Assembly: GCA_023415205.1 (NCBI GenBank)
Contig: JAEZLR010000027.1
Coordinates: 1 to 64,000 of the forward strand
Direction of reading: 5' to 3'
DNA from: Bacillota bacterium
Lineage (GTDB): Bacteria; Bacillota; Clostridia; DSM-8532
DNA: 64,000 nt
Below are positions 55,207-63,700 of this stretch, in pieces. How positions within the stretch are numbered: the stretch's first letter is position 1; every line of letters begins with the position of its first letter. Below the pieces are notes generated by a model that searched no databases, was not told the origin of the DNA, and saw only the letters and a program-made list of their open reading frames with translations. A program made the translations under genes and the position numbers.

Positions 55207-57037
55207 GTTTTCTCTCCTCTCTTAAGGGGAGCTTGGTGAGTTCCATAAACTCAGGAAGCGTGCGAAACGCTGAAAAATCATAGGACGCCTTGGCCCTGAG
55301 CCTTAAATCGGGATTAATCTCAAAAGCCCGGGTTAAAAAGCCCAAGGTAGCCTCCACATCACCTTGGAGGGCCGAAACCCTAGCCAAGCCGAATAAAATC
55401 TCATCATCGTCTGACTTCCATTTAAGTCCTTCCTTGTAGAGCCTTGCCGCCTCCGAATAATTCTTCAGGCCAATGACGGCCGATGCCCAGTTATAGTAGA
55501 GGGACGGATCATCCTGAGTCAGCTTACCGGCTCGTTTAAAGACGCGAACAGCTTCTTCGTAGCGCTTCATCATCATGAGGGAAATCCCCAGGTTGTAATG
55601 AAGCAGATAGGATTCGGTGTGTTCCCGGACGGAATTCTCATACACATTAATGGCCTCATTGATCCTGTCATTGGACACATAGATTTCTGCAAGGAGATTA
55701 TAGGTCATTTCAAGCTTTTCATTTCCGGCCAGGGATTTATTCAGGGCTTCTATAGCCTTTTCAGTTTTCCCCTCTGCATCATAGATAGAGGCCATGCTAT
55801 AGAAGGCCCTGCTATGCTCGGGCATTAATTCTGTTGCAAACCGGAAGTTGGAGAGGGCCTCCTCTGTCTTCCCTTCTTCCCTCAGTGCCACACCCAAACG
55901 ATAATAGTAATCCGCTTCCTGGGGCATGAGCTGGGTAAGCTTTTTATAAGCGTTCTGAGTGTTCTTCCAATCCCCGCTCTTTCGGTAGAGCTTTCCTAAG
56001 AGGATCCAGGCCTCTGTGAACTCACTGTCTTGAGCAACAAGGGTTTCCAACTGATACTTACACTCCATTTCCTCATTCTGTTCAAAGCATAGCTTGGCCA
56101 GAAGATAACGAAGCTGGTTGTCCTCCCTGGTTTGAAGGGCGTTCTTAATATGGTTCTTAGCCTCATTGAGGTCCCCGATGGCAATATAGCACCGTGCAAT
56201 ATTAACCTCTGCCTCCTTAAGATCCGGGTATTCCTTTAGGACACGTGTAAATTGGTTGATGGCCATTTCGTATTTTTTAAGGGCATAGAGACACAGAGCA
56301 TAGCCATAATAGACCATGGACCGTAAAGACTCTACCTCGTCTGTGGCCTTATTTTTCTTCTTACCCTTTTCCCCCGGCTCCTCACCTATGAGATAGAGGA
56401 TCTTTTTATAGTGCTTGATAGCTTCTTCAAAGCGCTCATTTTTCTGATAGAGCCATGCGGTGTTATAGTTAATCAGTGGATTCTCACTCAAGAGTCCTGC
56501 AAGGATCACATAAACCTCCATAGCCTGAGGATAGGCCTCCCGGTCAATCAATTGGTGAACCGCTGCAAGCTGTTGTGTAACATTGGTCTTAAGGTGCTTG
56601 TCCGACAATTCGAGAGTGGCCACAATGGCCCCTGCCTGAATTTCTTTTTTCCATTCATCGGGCTTCTCAATATACTCCTCATACCGCCAGCTTTTATTGC
56701 TTTGCTTGGAAAGCTTTTCAATGAGGGGTACGTCCGAATTGGCCTTCTTGATGCGCTTTTTCATGTCGGCATAGTCATAGACAAGAAAAATCAAAGGGAT
56801 CAGAACGCCAAAGAGAATCAGGGCCAACTCAAATAAGGGTACGGAAAGCACCTTATTGATTACCGTCAGCACACCCACAGTGAGGATACATAGCTGAAGA
56901 GCAAAAGCTCCCACCGTTATAAGGCTAATCCTCCGGATTAAACGGAACCCCATATAAAGAGTGAGAACCGCCACCATTGCAACGATGAAAGCCTGGGAAA
57001 CATCATAATTAATCGGTATCGCATTGATTAACCTCAT
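55199..57037 (-). CDS. TPR-repeat membrane protein
   Basis: 612 residues. Two to three membrane helices lie within residues 12-90 (AFIVAMVAVLTLYMGFRLI... and PLFELALILFGVLIPLIFLV). Then about 11-12 TPR repeats run from about 160 to 580, e.g. AEVNIARCYIAIGDLNEAKNH and YYRLGVALREEGKTEEALSN. TPRs bind partner proteins, so a scaffold role at the membrane is likely. Its start overlaps the ftsK stop by four bases and its end overlaps ygiQ by eight, so all three are coupled. Function unknown. Confidence 0.8.
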   Translation of the reverse strand: MRLINAIPINYDVSQAFIVAMVAVLTLYMGFRLIRRISLITVGAFALQLCILTVGVLTVINKVLSVPLFELALILFGVLIPLIFLVYDYADMKKRIKKANSDVPLIEKLSKQSNKSWRYEEYIEKPDEWKKEIQAGAIVATLELSDKHLKTNVTQQLAAVHQLIDREAYPQAMEVYVILAGLLSENPLINYNTAWLYQKNERFEEAIKHYKKILYLIGEEPGEKGKKKNKATDEVESLRSMVYYGYALCLYALKKYEMAINQFTRVLKEYPDLKEAEVNIARCYIAIGDLNEAKNHIKNALQTREDNQLRYLLAKLCFEQNEEMECKYQLETLVAQDSEFTEAWILLGKLYRKSGDWKNTQNAYKKLTQLMPQEADYYYRLGVALREEGKTEEALSNFRFATELMPEHSRAFYSMASIYDAEGKTEKAIEALNKSLAGNEKLEMTYNLLAEIYVSNDRINEAINVYENSVREHTESYLLHYNLGISLMMMKRYEEAVRVFKRAGKLTQDDPSLYYNWASAVIGLKNYSEAARLYKEGLKWKSDDDEILFGLARVSALQGDVEATLGFLTRAFEINPDLRLRAKASYDFSAFRTLPEFMELTKLPLREERKHA

Positions 57038-59517
57038 ACATCATCCCCCGACATGGATAGTTTCATTTCCTCCCAACGTTCCCGTGAGAGGAGGACGCGT
57101 CTGGGCTTGCTGCCTTCATAGCCGCTGATGACATTGCGTTCGGCCATTTGGTCGATAATGCGGCCAGCTCGGGCATAGCCCACCTTAAACTTCCTTTGAA
57201 TAAAGGAAACGGAGGCCTGACCACAATCAATCACCGCTTCAATGGCTTGATTCAAAAGCTCATCATTTCCACCTTCAGAAGCTTCGTCCTCTTCATTTTT
57301 GACATTCGTATTGATATTTTCAATTATTTCCTGATCGTAATGCGCATGAACCTGATTTTTAACGAAGTCTACAGCCAATTCAACCTCTTTATCTGCCAAA
57401 AAGGCTCCCTTGACGCGTATGGGCTTGGGGATGCCCACGGGATAATAAAGCATATCCCCTTTACCTAAAAGCTTTTCTGCTCCAGCCATATCCAGTATGG
57501 TTCGGGAGTCAACCTGGGACGAGACAGCAAAGGCAACGCGGGAGGGTATATTGGCCTTAATAACCCCGGTAATGACATTAACCGAGGGGCGCTGGGTGGC
57601 AATCACAAGATGCATACCCGCAGCACGGGCCATTTGAGCCAAACGACAGATGGAATCCTCCACATCATGGGGCGCCACCATCATCAGGTCCGCCAACTCG
57701 TCAATGATAATGACAATTTGAGGGAGCTTTGTCCCTTCCCCAGCCTCGTCCACCGAGGCATTGTACCCCAGAAGGTCTCTTACCCCCCTGTCGGCAAAAA
57801 GCTTGTAACGGGTGGTCATTTCCGATACGGCCCATCGAAGGGCACCGGCAGCCTTGTTGGGGTCGGTGACCACAGGAATCAGGAGGTGAGGAATACCGTT
57901 ATAGACACCCAACTCTACCACCTTGGGGTCCACCATCAGGAGCTTGACCTCTTCAGGGGAGGCTTTGTAAAGAAGGCTTACCACAATGGAGTTGATGCAT
58001 ACGCTCTTCCCTGAGCCCGTGGCACCGGCTATGAGAATATGGGGCATTTTGGCCAGGTCAATGACCACGTTTTCCCCCGATATATCCTTCCCAAGGGCTA
58101 CAGCAAGCTTGGAGCTATGCTTCTGGAATTCCGGCGACTCCAAAACGCTGCGTAGGCTGATGGGTGCCACTTCCTTATTGGGAACCTCCACGCCGATGGC
58201 GGCCTTGCCGGGAATGGGCGCCTCAATTCTTACCCCTGAGGAGGCCAGATTCAGTGCGATGTCATCGGTAAGATTAACAATGCGGCTGACCTTGATTCCC
58301 GGAGCGGGTTGCAGCTCATAGCGCGTAAAGGCCGGGCCTACAGAGACATTAAGCACCTTGGCTCCCACCCCAAAGCTTTCCAGCGTGCTCTCCAGTTTTT
58401 TTGCATTCTCGACGGCGGAGGCTTTTATCCTGTTCATATTGCTCTCCCCTTCCGAGGATTTAGAGAGGAGCTCCACAGGCGGGTAAATATAGGACTCGCT
58501 CTTTAAGACCGAATATCCAAGGTCTTCAGTCTCCGGGACAATGGGTGATTGTGGTTCAGAGACCTCCACGGGCTTGGCCTTGGTCCTTGTTTTTTGTGTC
58601 TTTTCAGTAAGGGGTGCCGCCTCAGGCCTTGCGGGTTCCAATGTCGTGAGGGTGAAGCCATGTTGCTCAACTGCAGGCTCCGGGCTCACCTTAGCAGGTT
58701 CTTCATAAGGAACCTCCTGCTTGGAGGACTCCTTGTTTTCAAGGGGTGAAACCAGGTGAAAATCCAGATTTCTTCCCTTTCTGCTTCTTACCCCCGAGGG
58801 CATGGATGTGGCCACCTCATCAAGAGCAACCGCCTCAAGGCTCCTTCGGATAGCCCTCTCCTCCTTCTTTTTCCGAGCGGCATCCACCATGCCATTAAAG
58901 GCCTCGCTTGTTCCCTTGGCCACACTGCGGGCGGCTTCTGCAAGGGAAAGCTTTGTAATCAGCATAGCTATGATGATGGATAGGGTGGTCAGAATAATCA
59001 TGGCCCCCCATTTCTTAAAGACAAACAAAAGGGGAACGCCTATCACACCACCGACTACCCCCCCGCTTGAGAGGAATTCCGGACTTTTACCTATGGCTGC
59101 GATGCCCTCCTTGAAAAAGGTATTGATATATCGCAGCAAGGTCAGGTTTTCATAATAAGTAATATCGTGAAGACCGGCCTGAAGCATGGCCGAAAACATA
59201 ATCAACAGGAGAACAATCAAAGTAAACCTTTTATCTTCATAAAGATACTGGGGCTTAAATATTTTTATCAAACCGTGAAATAGAATGAGAGGAGGAATTG
59301 CAAAGCCTGAAAGGCCAAACAATCCGCCGACATGTCTTCCCAAAAGCTCACCTAAAGGCCCGACAGAATTGGTAAAATATACGCTCAGGCCCATAAGAAT
59401 ACCCAGAGTGACCAAAATCAACCCCGAGACCTCTCCTCTCAAGTGAGCTGCTTTCTTGCTTTTCTTAGACTTTTTTTTGCCGGAAACCGGCCTCTTTTGT
59501 ACTTTTTTGGGAGCCAC
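57034..59517 (-). CDS. ftsK: DNA translocase FtsK/SpoIIIE
   Basis: About 827 residues; a GTG at 59517 lies seven bases after GGAGGA, and the GTG at 59532 is an alternative. A Lys-rich start, four to five membrane helices (about 30-190), a Pro/Glu-rich linker, then the motor: alpha/beta ATPase with Walker A IAGATGSGKSV and Walker B IVIIIDELADLMM, and the gamma winged helix (SFIQRKFKVGYARAGRIIDQM). It pumps chromosome DNA through the division or sporulation septum. Leads a coupled three-gene unit. Confidence 0.93.
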   Translation of the reverse strand: MAPKKVQKRPVSGKKKSKKSKKAAHLRGEVSGLILVTLGILMGLSVYFTNSVGPLGELLGRHVGGLFGLSGFAIPPLILFHGLIKIFKPQYLYEDKRFTLIVLLLIMFSAMLQAGLHDITYYENLTLLRYINTFFKEGIAAIGKSPEFLSSGGVVGGVIGVPLLFVFKKWGAMIILTTLSIIIAMLITKLSLAEAARSVAKGTSEAFNGMVDAARKKKEERAIRRSLEAVALDEVATSMPSGVRSRKGRNLDFHLVSPLENKESSKQEVPYEEPAKVSPEPAVEQHGFTLTTLEPARPEAAPLTEKTQKTRTKAKPVEVSEPQSPIVPETEDLGYSVLKSESYIYPPVELLSKSSEGESNMNRIKASAVENAKKLESTLESFGVGAKVLNVSVGPAFTRYELQPAPGIKVSRIVNLTDDIALNLASSGVRIEAPIPGKAAIGVEVPNKEVAPISLRSVLESPEFQKHSSKLAVALGKDISGENVVIDLAKMPHILIAGATGSGKSVCINSIVVSLLYKASPEEVKLLMVDPKVVELGVYNGIPHLLIPVVTDPNKAAGALRWAVSEMTTRYKLFADRGVRDLLGYNASVDEAGEGTKLPQIVIIIDELADLMMVAPHDVEDSICRLAQMARAAGMHLVIATQRPSVNVITGVIKANIPSRVAFAVSSQVDSRTILDMAGAEKLLGKGDMLYYPVGIPKPIRVKGAFLADKEVELAVDFVKNQVHAHYDQEIIENINTNVKNEEDEASEGGNDELLNQAIEAVIDCGQASVSFIQRKFKVGYARAGRIIDQMAERNVISGYEGSKPRRVLLSRERWEEMKLSMSGDDV

Positions 59518-59585
59518 AGACCATTCCTCCACGCCGCGTAAAATATGCTTTATGCATGTTTAACTATATCATAACAAAATACCCT

Positions 59586-59614
59586 TTGACAACGAAAGCG
59601 AGAAATGATATCAT
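59586..59614 (+). promoter_or_regulatory. Sigma-A promoter of the lysine-riboswitch operon
   Basis: TTGACA (59586-59591) and TATCAT (59609-59614), 17-base spacer, facing away from ftsK. Confidence 0.8.
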
Positions 59615-59670
59615 TTACCGTAATTTCACACTCACCAGGGTGTGACGCATAGAATGAACAGAATAATCTT

Positions 59671-59839
59671 CTATAGATAGAGGCGCATTTTTCATGAGTC
59701 GCTTAAGGAAGGGTTACGGGCCCAATGCACTTAAGTTAAAGGGAAAGATGCCGAAGGGGCTGAGTGCCGTAACATTCACCGCCTGGTTGGCTGGCTAATA
59801 ACCCGTCGACTGTCGCAATGAGCGGAGAGCTATCGGTAG
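59671..59839 (+). promoter_or_regulatory. Lysine riboswitch (L-box) aptamer
   Basis: GATAGAGGCGC at the 5' side, AGATGCCGAAG and CTGGCTAATAA in the middle, and ACTGTCGCAATGAGCGGAGAGCTATC at the 3' side (quoted in part) are the hallmark L-box segments. The P1 stem CTATAGATAG pairs with CTATCGGTAG (59830-59839). It sits before dapA, as expected. Confidence 0.93.
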
Positions 59840-59877
59840 AGTTCAATTGAGCTCTTTAGCCTATATATGTTATAATA

Positions 59878-59909
59878 GGCTGCCGGTAGAAATACAGGGC
59901 AGCTTTTTT
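59878..59909 (+). terminator. Riboswitch-controlled terminator
   Basis: GCTGCC / GGCAGC stem (59879-59884 with 59898-59903), then T6. With lysine bound this should form and stop transcription before dapA. Confidence 0.88.
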
Positions 59910-59965
59910 ATTGTTTACATATTCATTTGAACTTGGCATCATAGATTTTGAAAGGAGTGCTGACT

Positions 59966-60844
59966 ATGAAAAAAATCCCGTTCACTGGTTCCTGCGTGGC
60001 ACTTGTCACCCCATTTACCGACACCGGAGTTGATTACAAAAAACTCGATGAGCTTATTGAATGGCATATAAAGGAAGGTACGGACGCGATTCTAATATGC
60101 GGAACTACCGGAGAAGCCTCAACCATGCCCGATGAAGAGCATAAGGAAGTCGTCCGACATGCTATAGGGAGAATCAATAAGCGCGTACATGTTATGGCAG
60201 GGGCAGGGAGCAATGATACCAGGCATGCCATAGAGCTCTCTCAATTCTGTGAAAGCGTTGGGGCTGATTCCATTTTAACCGTTACCCCCTATTACAATAA
60301 AACTACACAGGAGGGGCTTTACCAGCATTTTAAAATGATCGCCGAAAGCGTCAATATCCCCGTGGTGCTGTATAATGTTCCCTCACGCACCAACCTGAAT
60401 ATTAACCCTTCAACCCTTAAGCGTTTATCGGAGATTGAAAATATCGTGGCCCTTAAGGAGTGTAACCTTCTTCAAGCCGCTGAAATCCTTCATCTGTGCG
60501 GTGACAATCTGGCCCTATATTCCGGTGAGGACGGCAATGTGGTTCCCCTGCTTGCTCTTGGTGGAAAAGGCGTAATCTCCGTCATGGCCAATATCATCCC
60601 CAAGGATATGCACAATATGGTGGCTTCCTTCCTGGAAGGGAATATCGAAGACAGCCGGGCTATTCAATTAAAATCTGTGCCTGTGGAAAAGGCCCTGTTT
60701 TGCGAAACCAGTCCTATACCCATAAAGGCGGCCATGAATCTCATGGGTATGGCCGTGGGCCCTTGCCGTATGCCCCTTGTTGGTATTTCAGAATCGGGTA
60801 TGGCTCAGCTTCAAAAAGCTCTGAAGGGATACGGGCTTATTTAG
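59966..60844 (+). CDS. dapA: 4-Hydroxy-tetrahydrodipicolinate synthase
   Basis: 292 residues. ATG at 59966 follows AAAGGAGTGCTGACT (the TTG at 59948 is too early). TIM-barrel aldolase: the GTTGEASTM loop, YYNKTTQEGL, catalytic YNVPSRTN Tyr and Schiff-base Lys in VALKECN. It joins pyruvate to aspartate semialdehyde, the first committed step to DAP and lysine. Controlled by the lysine riboswitch; dapB follows 37 bases on. Confidence 0.95.
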   Translation: MKKIPFTGSCVALVTPFTDTGVDYKKLDELIEWHIKEGTDAILICGTTGEASTMPDEEHKEVVRHAIGRINKRVHVMAGAGSNDTRHAIELSQFCESVGADSILTVTPYYNKTTQEGLYQHFKMIAESVNIPVVLYNVPSRTNLNINPSTLKRLSEIENIVALKECNLLQAAEILHLCGDNLALYSGEDGNVVPLLALGGKGVISVMANIIPKDMHNMVASFLEGNIEDSRAIQLKSVPVEKALFCETSPIPIKAAMNLMGMAVGPCRMPLVGISESGMAQLQKALKGYGLI

Positions 60845-60881
60845 TACCAAGGGAAACCTTAACTCAATTGGAGGTTTAAAA

Positions 60882-61640
60882 ATGATTCGGATACTTTTAA
60901 ATGGATGTAATGGCAAAATGGGTCAGGCTATTACAAGAACCTGTGAACTTAAGGATGACCTCTTCGTGGTGGCCGGTGTGGATCAGGTCAAGAAAGAAGG
61001 CACTTCCTATCCTGTCTATCAAAATGCTCACGATGTGAATGAAGCTGTAGACATCATTATTGACTTTTCCCACCCCAGCGCTTTGGAGGGGATTTTAAGC
61101 TATGCCGTAGCCAAGAACCTTCCCATTGTTGTTGCAACAACTGGCTTGACCGAGGATCATAAAAAGCTTATGGAAAAGGCCTCACAATCCATTCCCGTCC
61201 TTCTTTCAGCCAACATGTCCCTGGGCATCAATTTGCTCTTGGATCTTGTCAAACGCGCTACAAAGATGCTCCATGGCACCTTTGACATTGAAATTGTAGA
61301 AAAGCATCATAACCAGAAAATAGACGCCCCTAGCGGTACTGCTCTGGCCATTGCCGACGCTGTAAACTCCGCTCTTTCCGGCAACCAGATGAAATATGTT
61401 TATGACCGTCATTCAACCATGCAAAAGCGAACCCGGGATGAAATCGGTATTCACTCGGTTCGCGGAGGCACCATAACCGGCGAGCATACCATACTTTTCT
61501 GCGGTAACGATGAAATGATAGAAATAAAACACACCGCCTTCTCAAAGGATCTCTTGGCCGAAGGCGCTCTAAAAGCTGCCGCGTTCCTTGCCGATAAAGC
61601 ACCCGGCTATTACAAAATGCAGGACATCTTTGAGTCCTGA
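60882..61640 (+). CDS. dapB: 4-Hydroxy-tetrahydrodipicolinate reductase
   Basis: 252 residues, ATG after GGAGG. NAD(P)-binding LLNGCNGKMGQAITR, IDFSHPSAL, VVATTGLTEDH, then the catalytic VEKHHNQKIDAPSGTA. It makes tetrahydrodipicolinate, the substrate of Ddh (51945-52937). Second gene of the lysine-controlled operon, ending in a strong terminator. Confidence 0.95.
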   Translation: MIRILLNGCNGKMGQAITRTCELKDDLFVVAGVDQVKKEGTSYPVYQNAHDVNEAVDIIIDFSHPSALEGILSYAVAKNLPIVVATTGLTEDHKKLMEKASQSIPVLLSANMSLGINLLLDLVKRATKMLHGTFDIEIVEKHHNQKIDAPSGTALAIADAVNSALSGNQMKYVYDRHSTMQKRTRDEIGIHSVRGGTITGEHTILFCGNDEMIEIKHTAFSKDLLAEGALKAAAFLADKAPGYYKMQDIFES

Positions 61641-61668
61641 GCCTAACTTTTATCTGTTTTAAGAATCC

Positions 61669-61712
61669 AAAAGGCCCGGTGCTTAACCCTTAAACCAGCA
61701 CCGGGCCTTTTA
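61669..61712. terminator. Bidirectional terminator after dapB
   Basis: AAAGGCCCGGTGCT / AGCACCGGGCCTTT perfect 14-bp stem with 13-base loop, between convergent dapB and the DUF624 gene. Confidence 0.92.
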
Positions 61713-61748
61713 TGTCACAACAGGGAAATGGGGCTAGCTTAATGAGGC

Positions 61749-62645
61749 TCACGGGGATTCGGTATCCTCGGTGTGCTCAACAACCGCCGAGTCGCTCCCC
61801 TCTTTTTCCACAGGCTTAAGGTACTTATCAATGATGGGGTTGATGACAAAATTAATGATATATCCGGGTAACGAGTAACCCAGAATGACGTAAATCACAT
61901 ATCCGATACCAATGATAATGGGGGCGCCTACAAGAACTCCAATAAGCATGGGAGCAAGAATAATGATAAAACATAAAAGCAGCACTCCCAAATTGGGAAG
62001 AAACTTGGCAAAGGCAAACAAAATGGCATTCTTATAAAGATGTTTGGTTTTCAATTGATAGCTTACCATCATGGGATAAATATAAAGGCTCATCATCAGA
62101 AACAGGACAAAGACCACAATCAGCAGGCCGTTGGCTATGGAAAGAATAGCGCTGGATTGGGCGTTCAGTTGGGTATATAGGTAAAGATCATAAATCAGGA
62201 AGGCAATTGCAAAAAGATTGATGACGGAGACCAGAAGCCCCTGCTTAAAATTCTCTTTCATCTTGTCTTTAAAGTCTGTCCACGTGAAGGTTGGCATCTC
62301 ATAGGCAAAACATCTTAAAAGATAGGTCATGCCTGCCTGCGCCGGCCCTACGGTTATCATGGGTACCACCATGAGACACAGGGTAAGGGGAAGGCCCAGA
62401 ACAAGAAGATTGGACAGGAGCTCATTCTCTGTGGCTAAGCCCGCCGGCATCAGCACATTCATGAGGAAGGTACTAAATACGAGGGATATAATCATTGCCG
62501 GAAGATTAAACAGCATAAACATTAAATTGATGGTAATGAGTTTCCAGAATTTTCGTCCTAACACCTGGAAGAAAATTGTAATTTTACTTCTGTCATCCTC
62601 ATAATTTTCGCCTGGTGCAACTTCAAAAATTTTCTCGTCAGCCAT
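61749..62645 (-). CDS. DUF624 (YesL-like) membrane protein
   Basis: 298 residues, ATG after AAGGTAAGG. Five to six hydrophobic helices, with a first cytoplasmic segment FFQVLGRKFWKLITINLMF, GPAQAGMTYLLRCFAYE and DFKDKMKENFKQGLLV, the pattern of DUF624/YesL. It is longer than the usual 200-215 because of a second helical half and a charged tail. YesL-type proteins often lie near sugar-uptake genes, but not here. Function unknown. Confidence 0.78.
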   Translation of the reverse strand: MADEKIFEVAPGENYEDDRSKITIFFQVLGRKFWKLITINLMFMLFNLPAMIISLVFSTFLMNVLMPAGLATENELLSNLLVLGLPLTLCLMVVPMITVGPAQAGMTYLLRCFAYEMPTFTWTDFKDKMKENFKQGLLVSVINLFAIAFLIYDLYLYTQLNAQSSAILSIANGLLIVVFVLFLMMSLYIYPMMVSYQLKTKHLYKNAILFAFAKFLPNLGVLLLCFIIILAPMLIGVLVGAPIIIGIGYVIYVILGYSLPGYIINFVINPIIDKYLKPVEKEGSDSAVVEHTEDTESP

Positions 62646-62782
62646 TTTAAATACCTTACCTTTATCTATATTTTAGGGAATATTTATTGTATAATCATAA
62701 GGAACACACATAATTATAACATAGAAATGATCATAAATATTTAAATCTTTTGTAAACAAAATTCATAAAAAGCGAGGTTACT

Positions 62783-63268
62783 ATGGTCAGACTCTATATC
62801 AAGCAGAAGGTCTTTTCTATCGGAGACAAATACAGTATTATGAACGAAGCCGGGCAACCTGTTTTTTCTGTTGGCAGTGAGATTTTTACCTTTGGAGCAA
62901 AGATCCATCTCTATGATGTCACCGGGACAGAACTCTTCTTTATTCAACAAAAGCTGTTTAAGTTTCTACCCGAGTATCATATATACAACGCAGATACCTT
63001 GGCCGCCATCATCAAAAAGGAATTCGCCTTTTTTAGACCAAAGCTCAATATCACCAGCCAATATGGAGACTATACCTTTGAGGGTGAGCTCTTTGCCATG
63101 GACTTTGCTATTTACAGCGAGGGTCAGATGGTGGGTGAGCTTCATAAAAAGTGGTTGTCTTTTGGCGACAGCTATGAATTGACCATTTATGACGAAAATC
63201 AGGCCGCCTTTTTCTGTGCTATTGCCATTGCCATCGATCACTGCCTGCACAATGAGAATAACCGGTAG
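62783..63268 (+). CDS. LURP-one-related (YxjI-like) protein
   Basis: 161 residues, ATG after AAAAGCGAGGTTACT. Tubby-like beta barrel of the LURP-one/scramblase type: YIKQKVFSIGDKYSIMNEAG, VFSVGSEIFTFGAKIHLYD and GELHKKWLSFGDSYEL. The bacterial role is unknown. Divergent from the DUF624 gene by 137 bases; no clean promoter was seen in between. Confidence 0.82.
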   Translation: MVRLYIKQKVFSIGDKYSIMNEAGQPVFSVGSEIFTFGAKIHLYDVTGTELFFIQQKLFKFLPEYHIYNADTLAAIIKKEFAFFRPKLNITSQYGDYTFEGELFAMDFAIYSEGQMVGELHKKWLSFGDSYELTIYDENQAAFFCAIAIAIDHCLHNENNR

Positions 63269-63350
63269 AGCTTATTCTATGCTGTTTTTTAGCCCTTTGG
63301 GGAAGCTATTTTCCCAAAGAATGTCCACATAAAAAAAACGCTATAATATA

Positions 63351-63379
63351 TTGACACGGCCACAAACAGCCTGTATAAT
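63351..63379 (+). promoter_or_regulatory. Sigma-A promoter of tRNA-Leu
   Basis: Consensus TTGACA (63351-63356) and TATAAT (63374-63379), 17-base spacer. Confidence 0.9.
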
Positions 63380-63438
63380 AAATCTTGCTGTTGCGGACAG
63401 CACAAACCCTCAAGGCTAAATGCCTATAAAAATGGCTT

Positions 63439-63521
63439 GCGGTCGTGGTGGAACTGGCAGACACGTACGTTTGAGGGGCGTATGCGCGAGCATACCGGTT
63501 CAAGTCCGGTCGACCGCACCA
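63439..63521 (+). tRNA. tRNA-Leu(GAG)
   Basis: 83 bases, CCA encoded. The acceptor stem GCGGTCG pairs with CGACCGC, with A73. The anticodon loop TTGAGGG gives anticodon GAG, reading CUC and CUU, and a class II long variable arm (ATGCGCGAGCAT) fits leucine. It is the tRNA that would match the CUC specifier of the T-box at 6031-6307. Confidence 0.92.
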
Positions 63522-63525
63522 AAAT

Positions 63526-63560
63526 GAAAGCCCATCTGAATATAGATGGGCTTTTATTAT
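63526..63560 (+). terminator. Terminator after tRNA-Leu
   Basis: AAAGCCCATCT / AGATGGGCTTT stem with a 6-base loop, then TATTATT. Confidence 0.88.
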
Positions 63561-63700
63561 TCCTTGCTTTAATCACTTACAGAGGTTTATTGACCTACAT
63601 TACAAGGTATCCCTTCCATCTTTGTTATAGCTTCTTAGTGTACAAAGTTACCTTATTTTAACGGCATAATAATTTATTTTTAGGAAAGCAGGAAGCTACT

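Noticed and set aside
59847..59876. TTGAGC...TATAAT promoter-like pair between aptamer and terminator
   Set aside because: It lies in the riboswitch expression platform and would start inside the terminator; chance is more likely.
63292..63320. CTTTGGG...CCCAAAG hairpin after the LURP-one gene
   Set aside because: No T-tract follows on the plus strand, so it was not called a terminator.
63306..63503. Short minus-strand frame across tRNA-Leu
   Set aside because: It overlaps the tRNA and its promoter and has no ribosome site.
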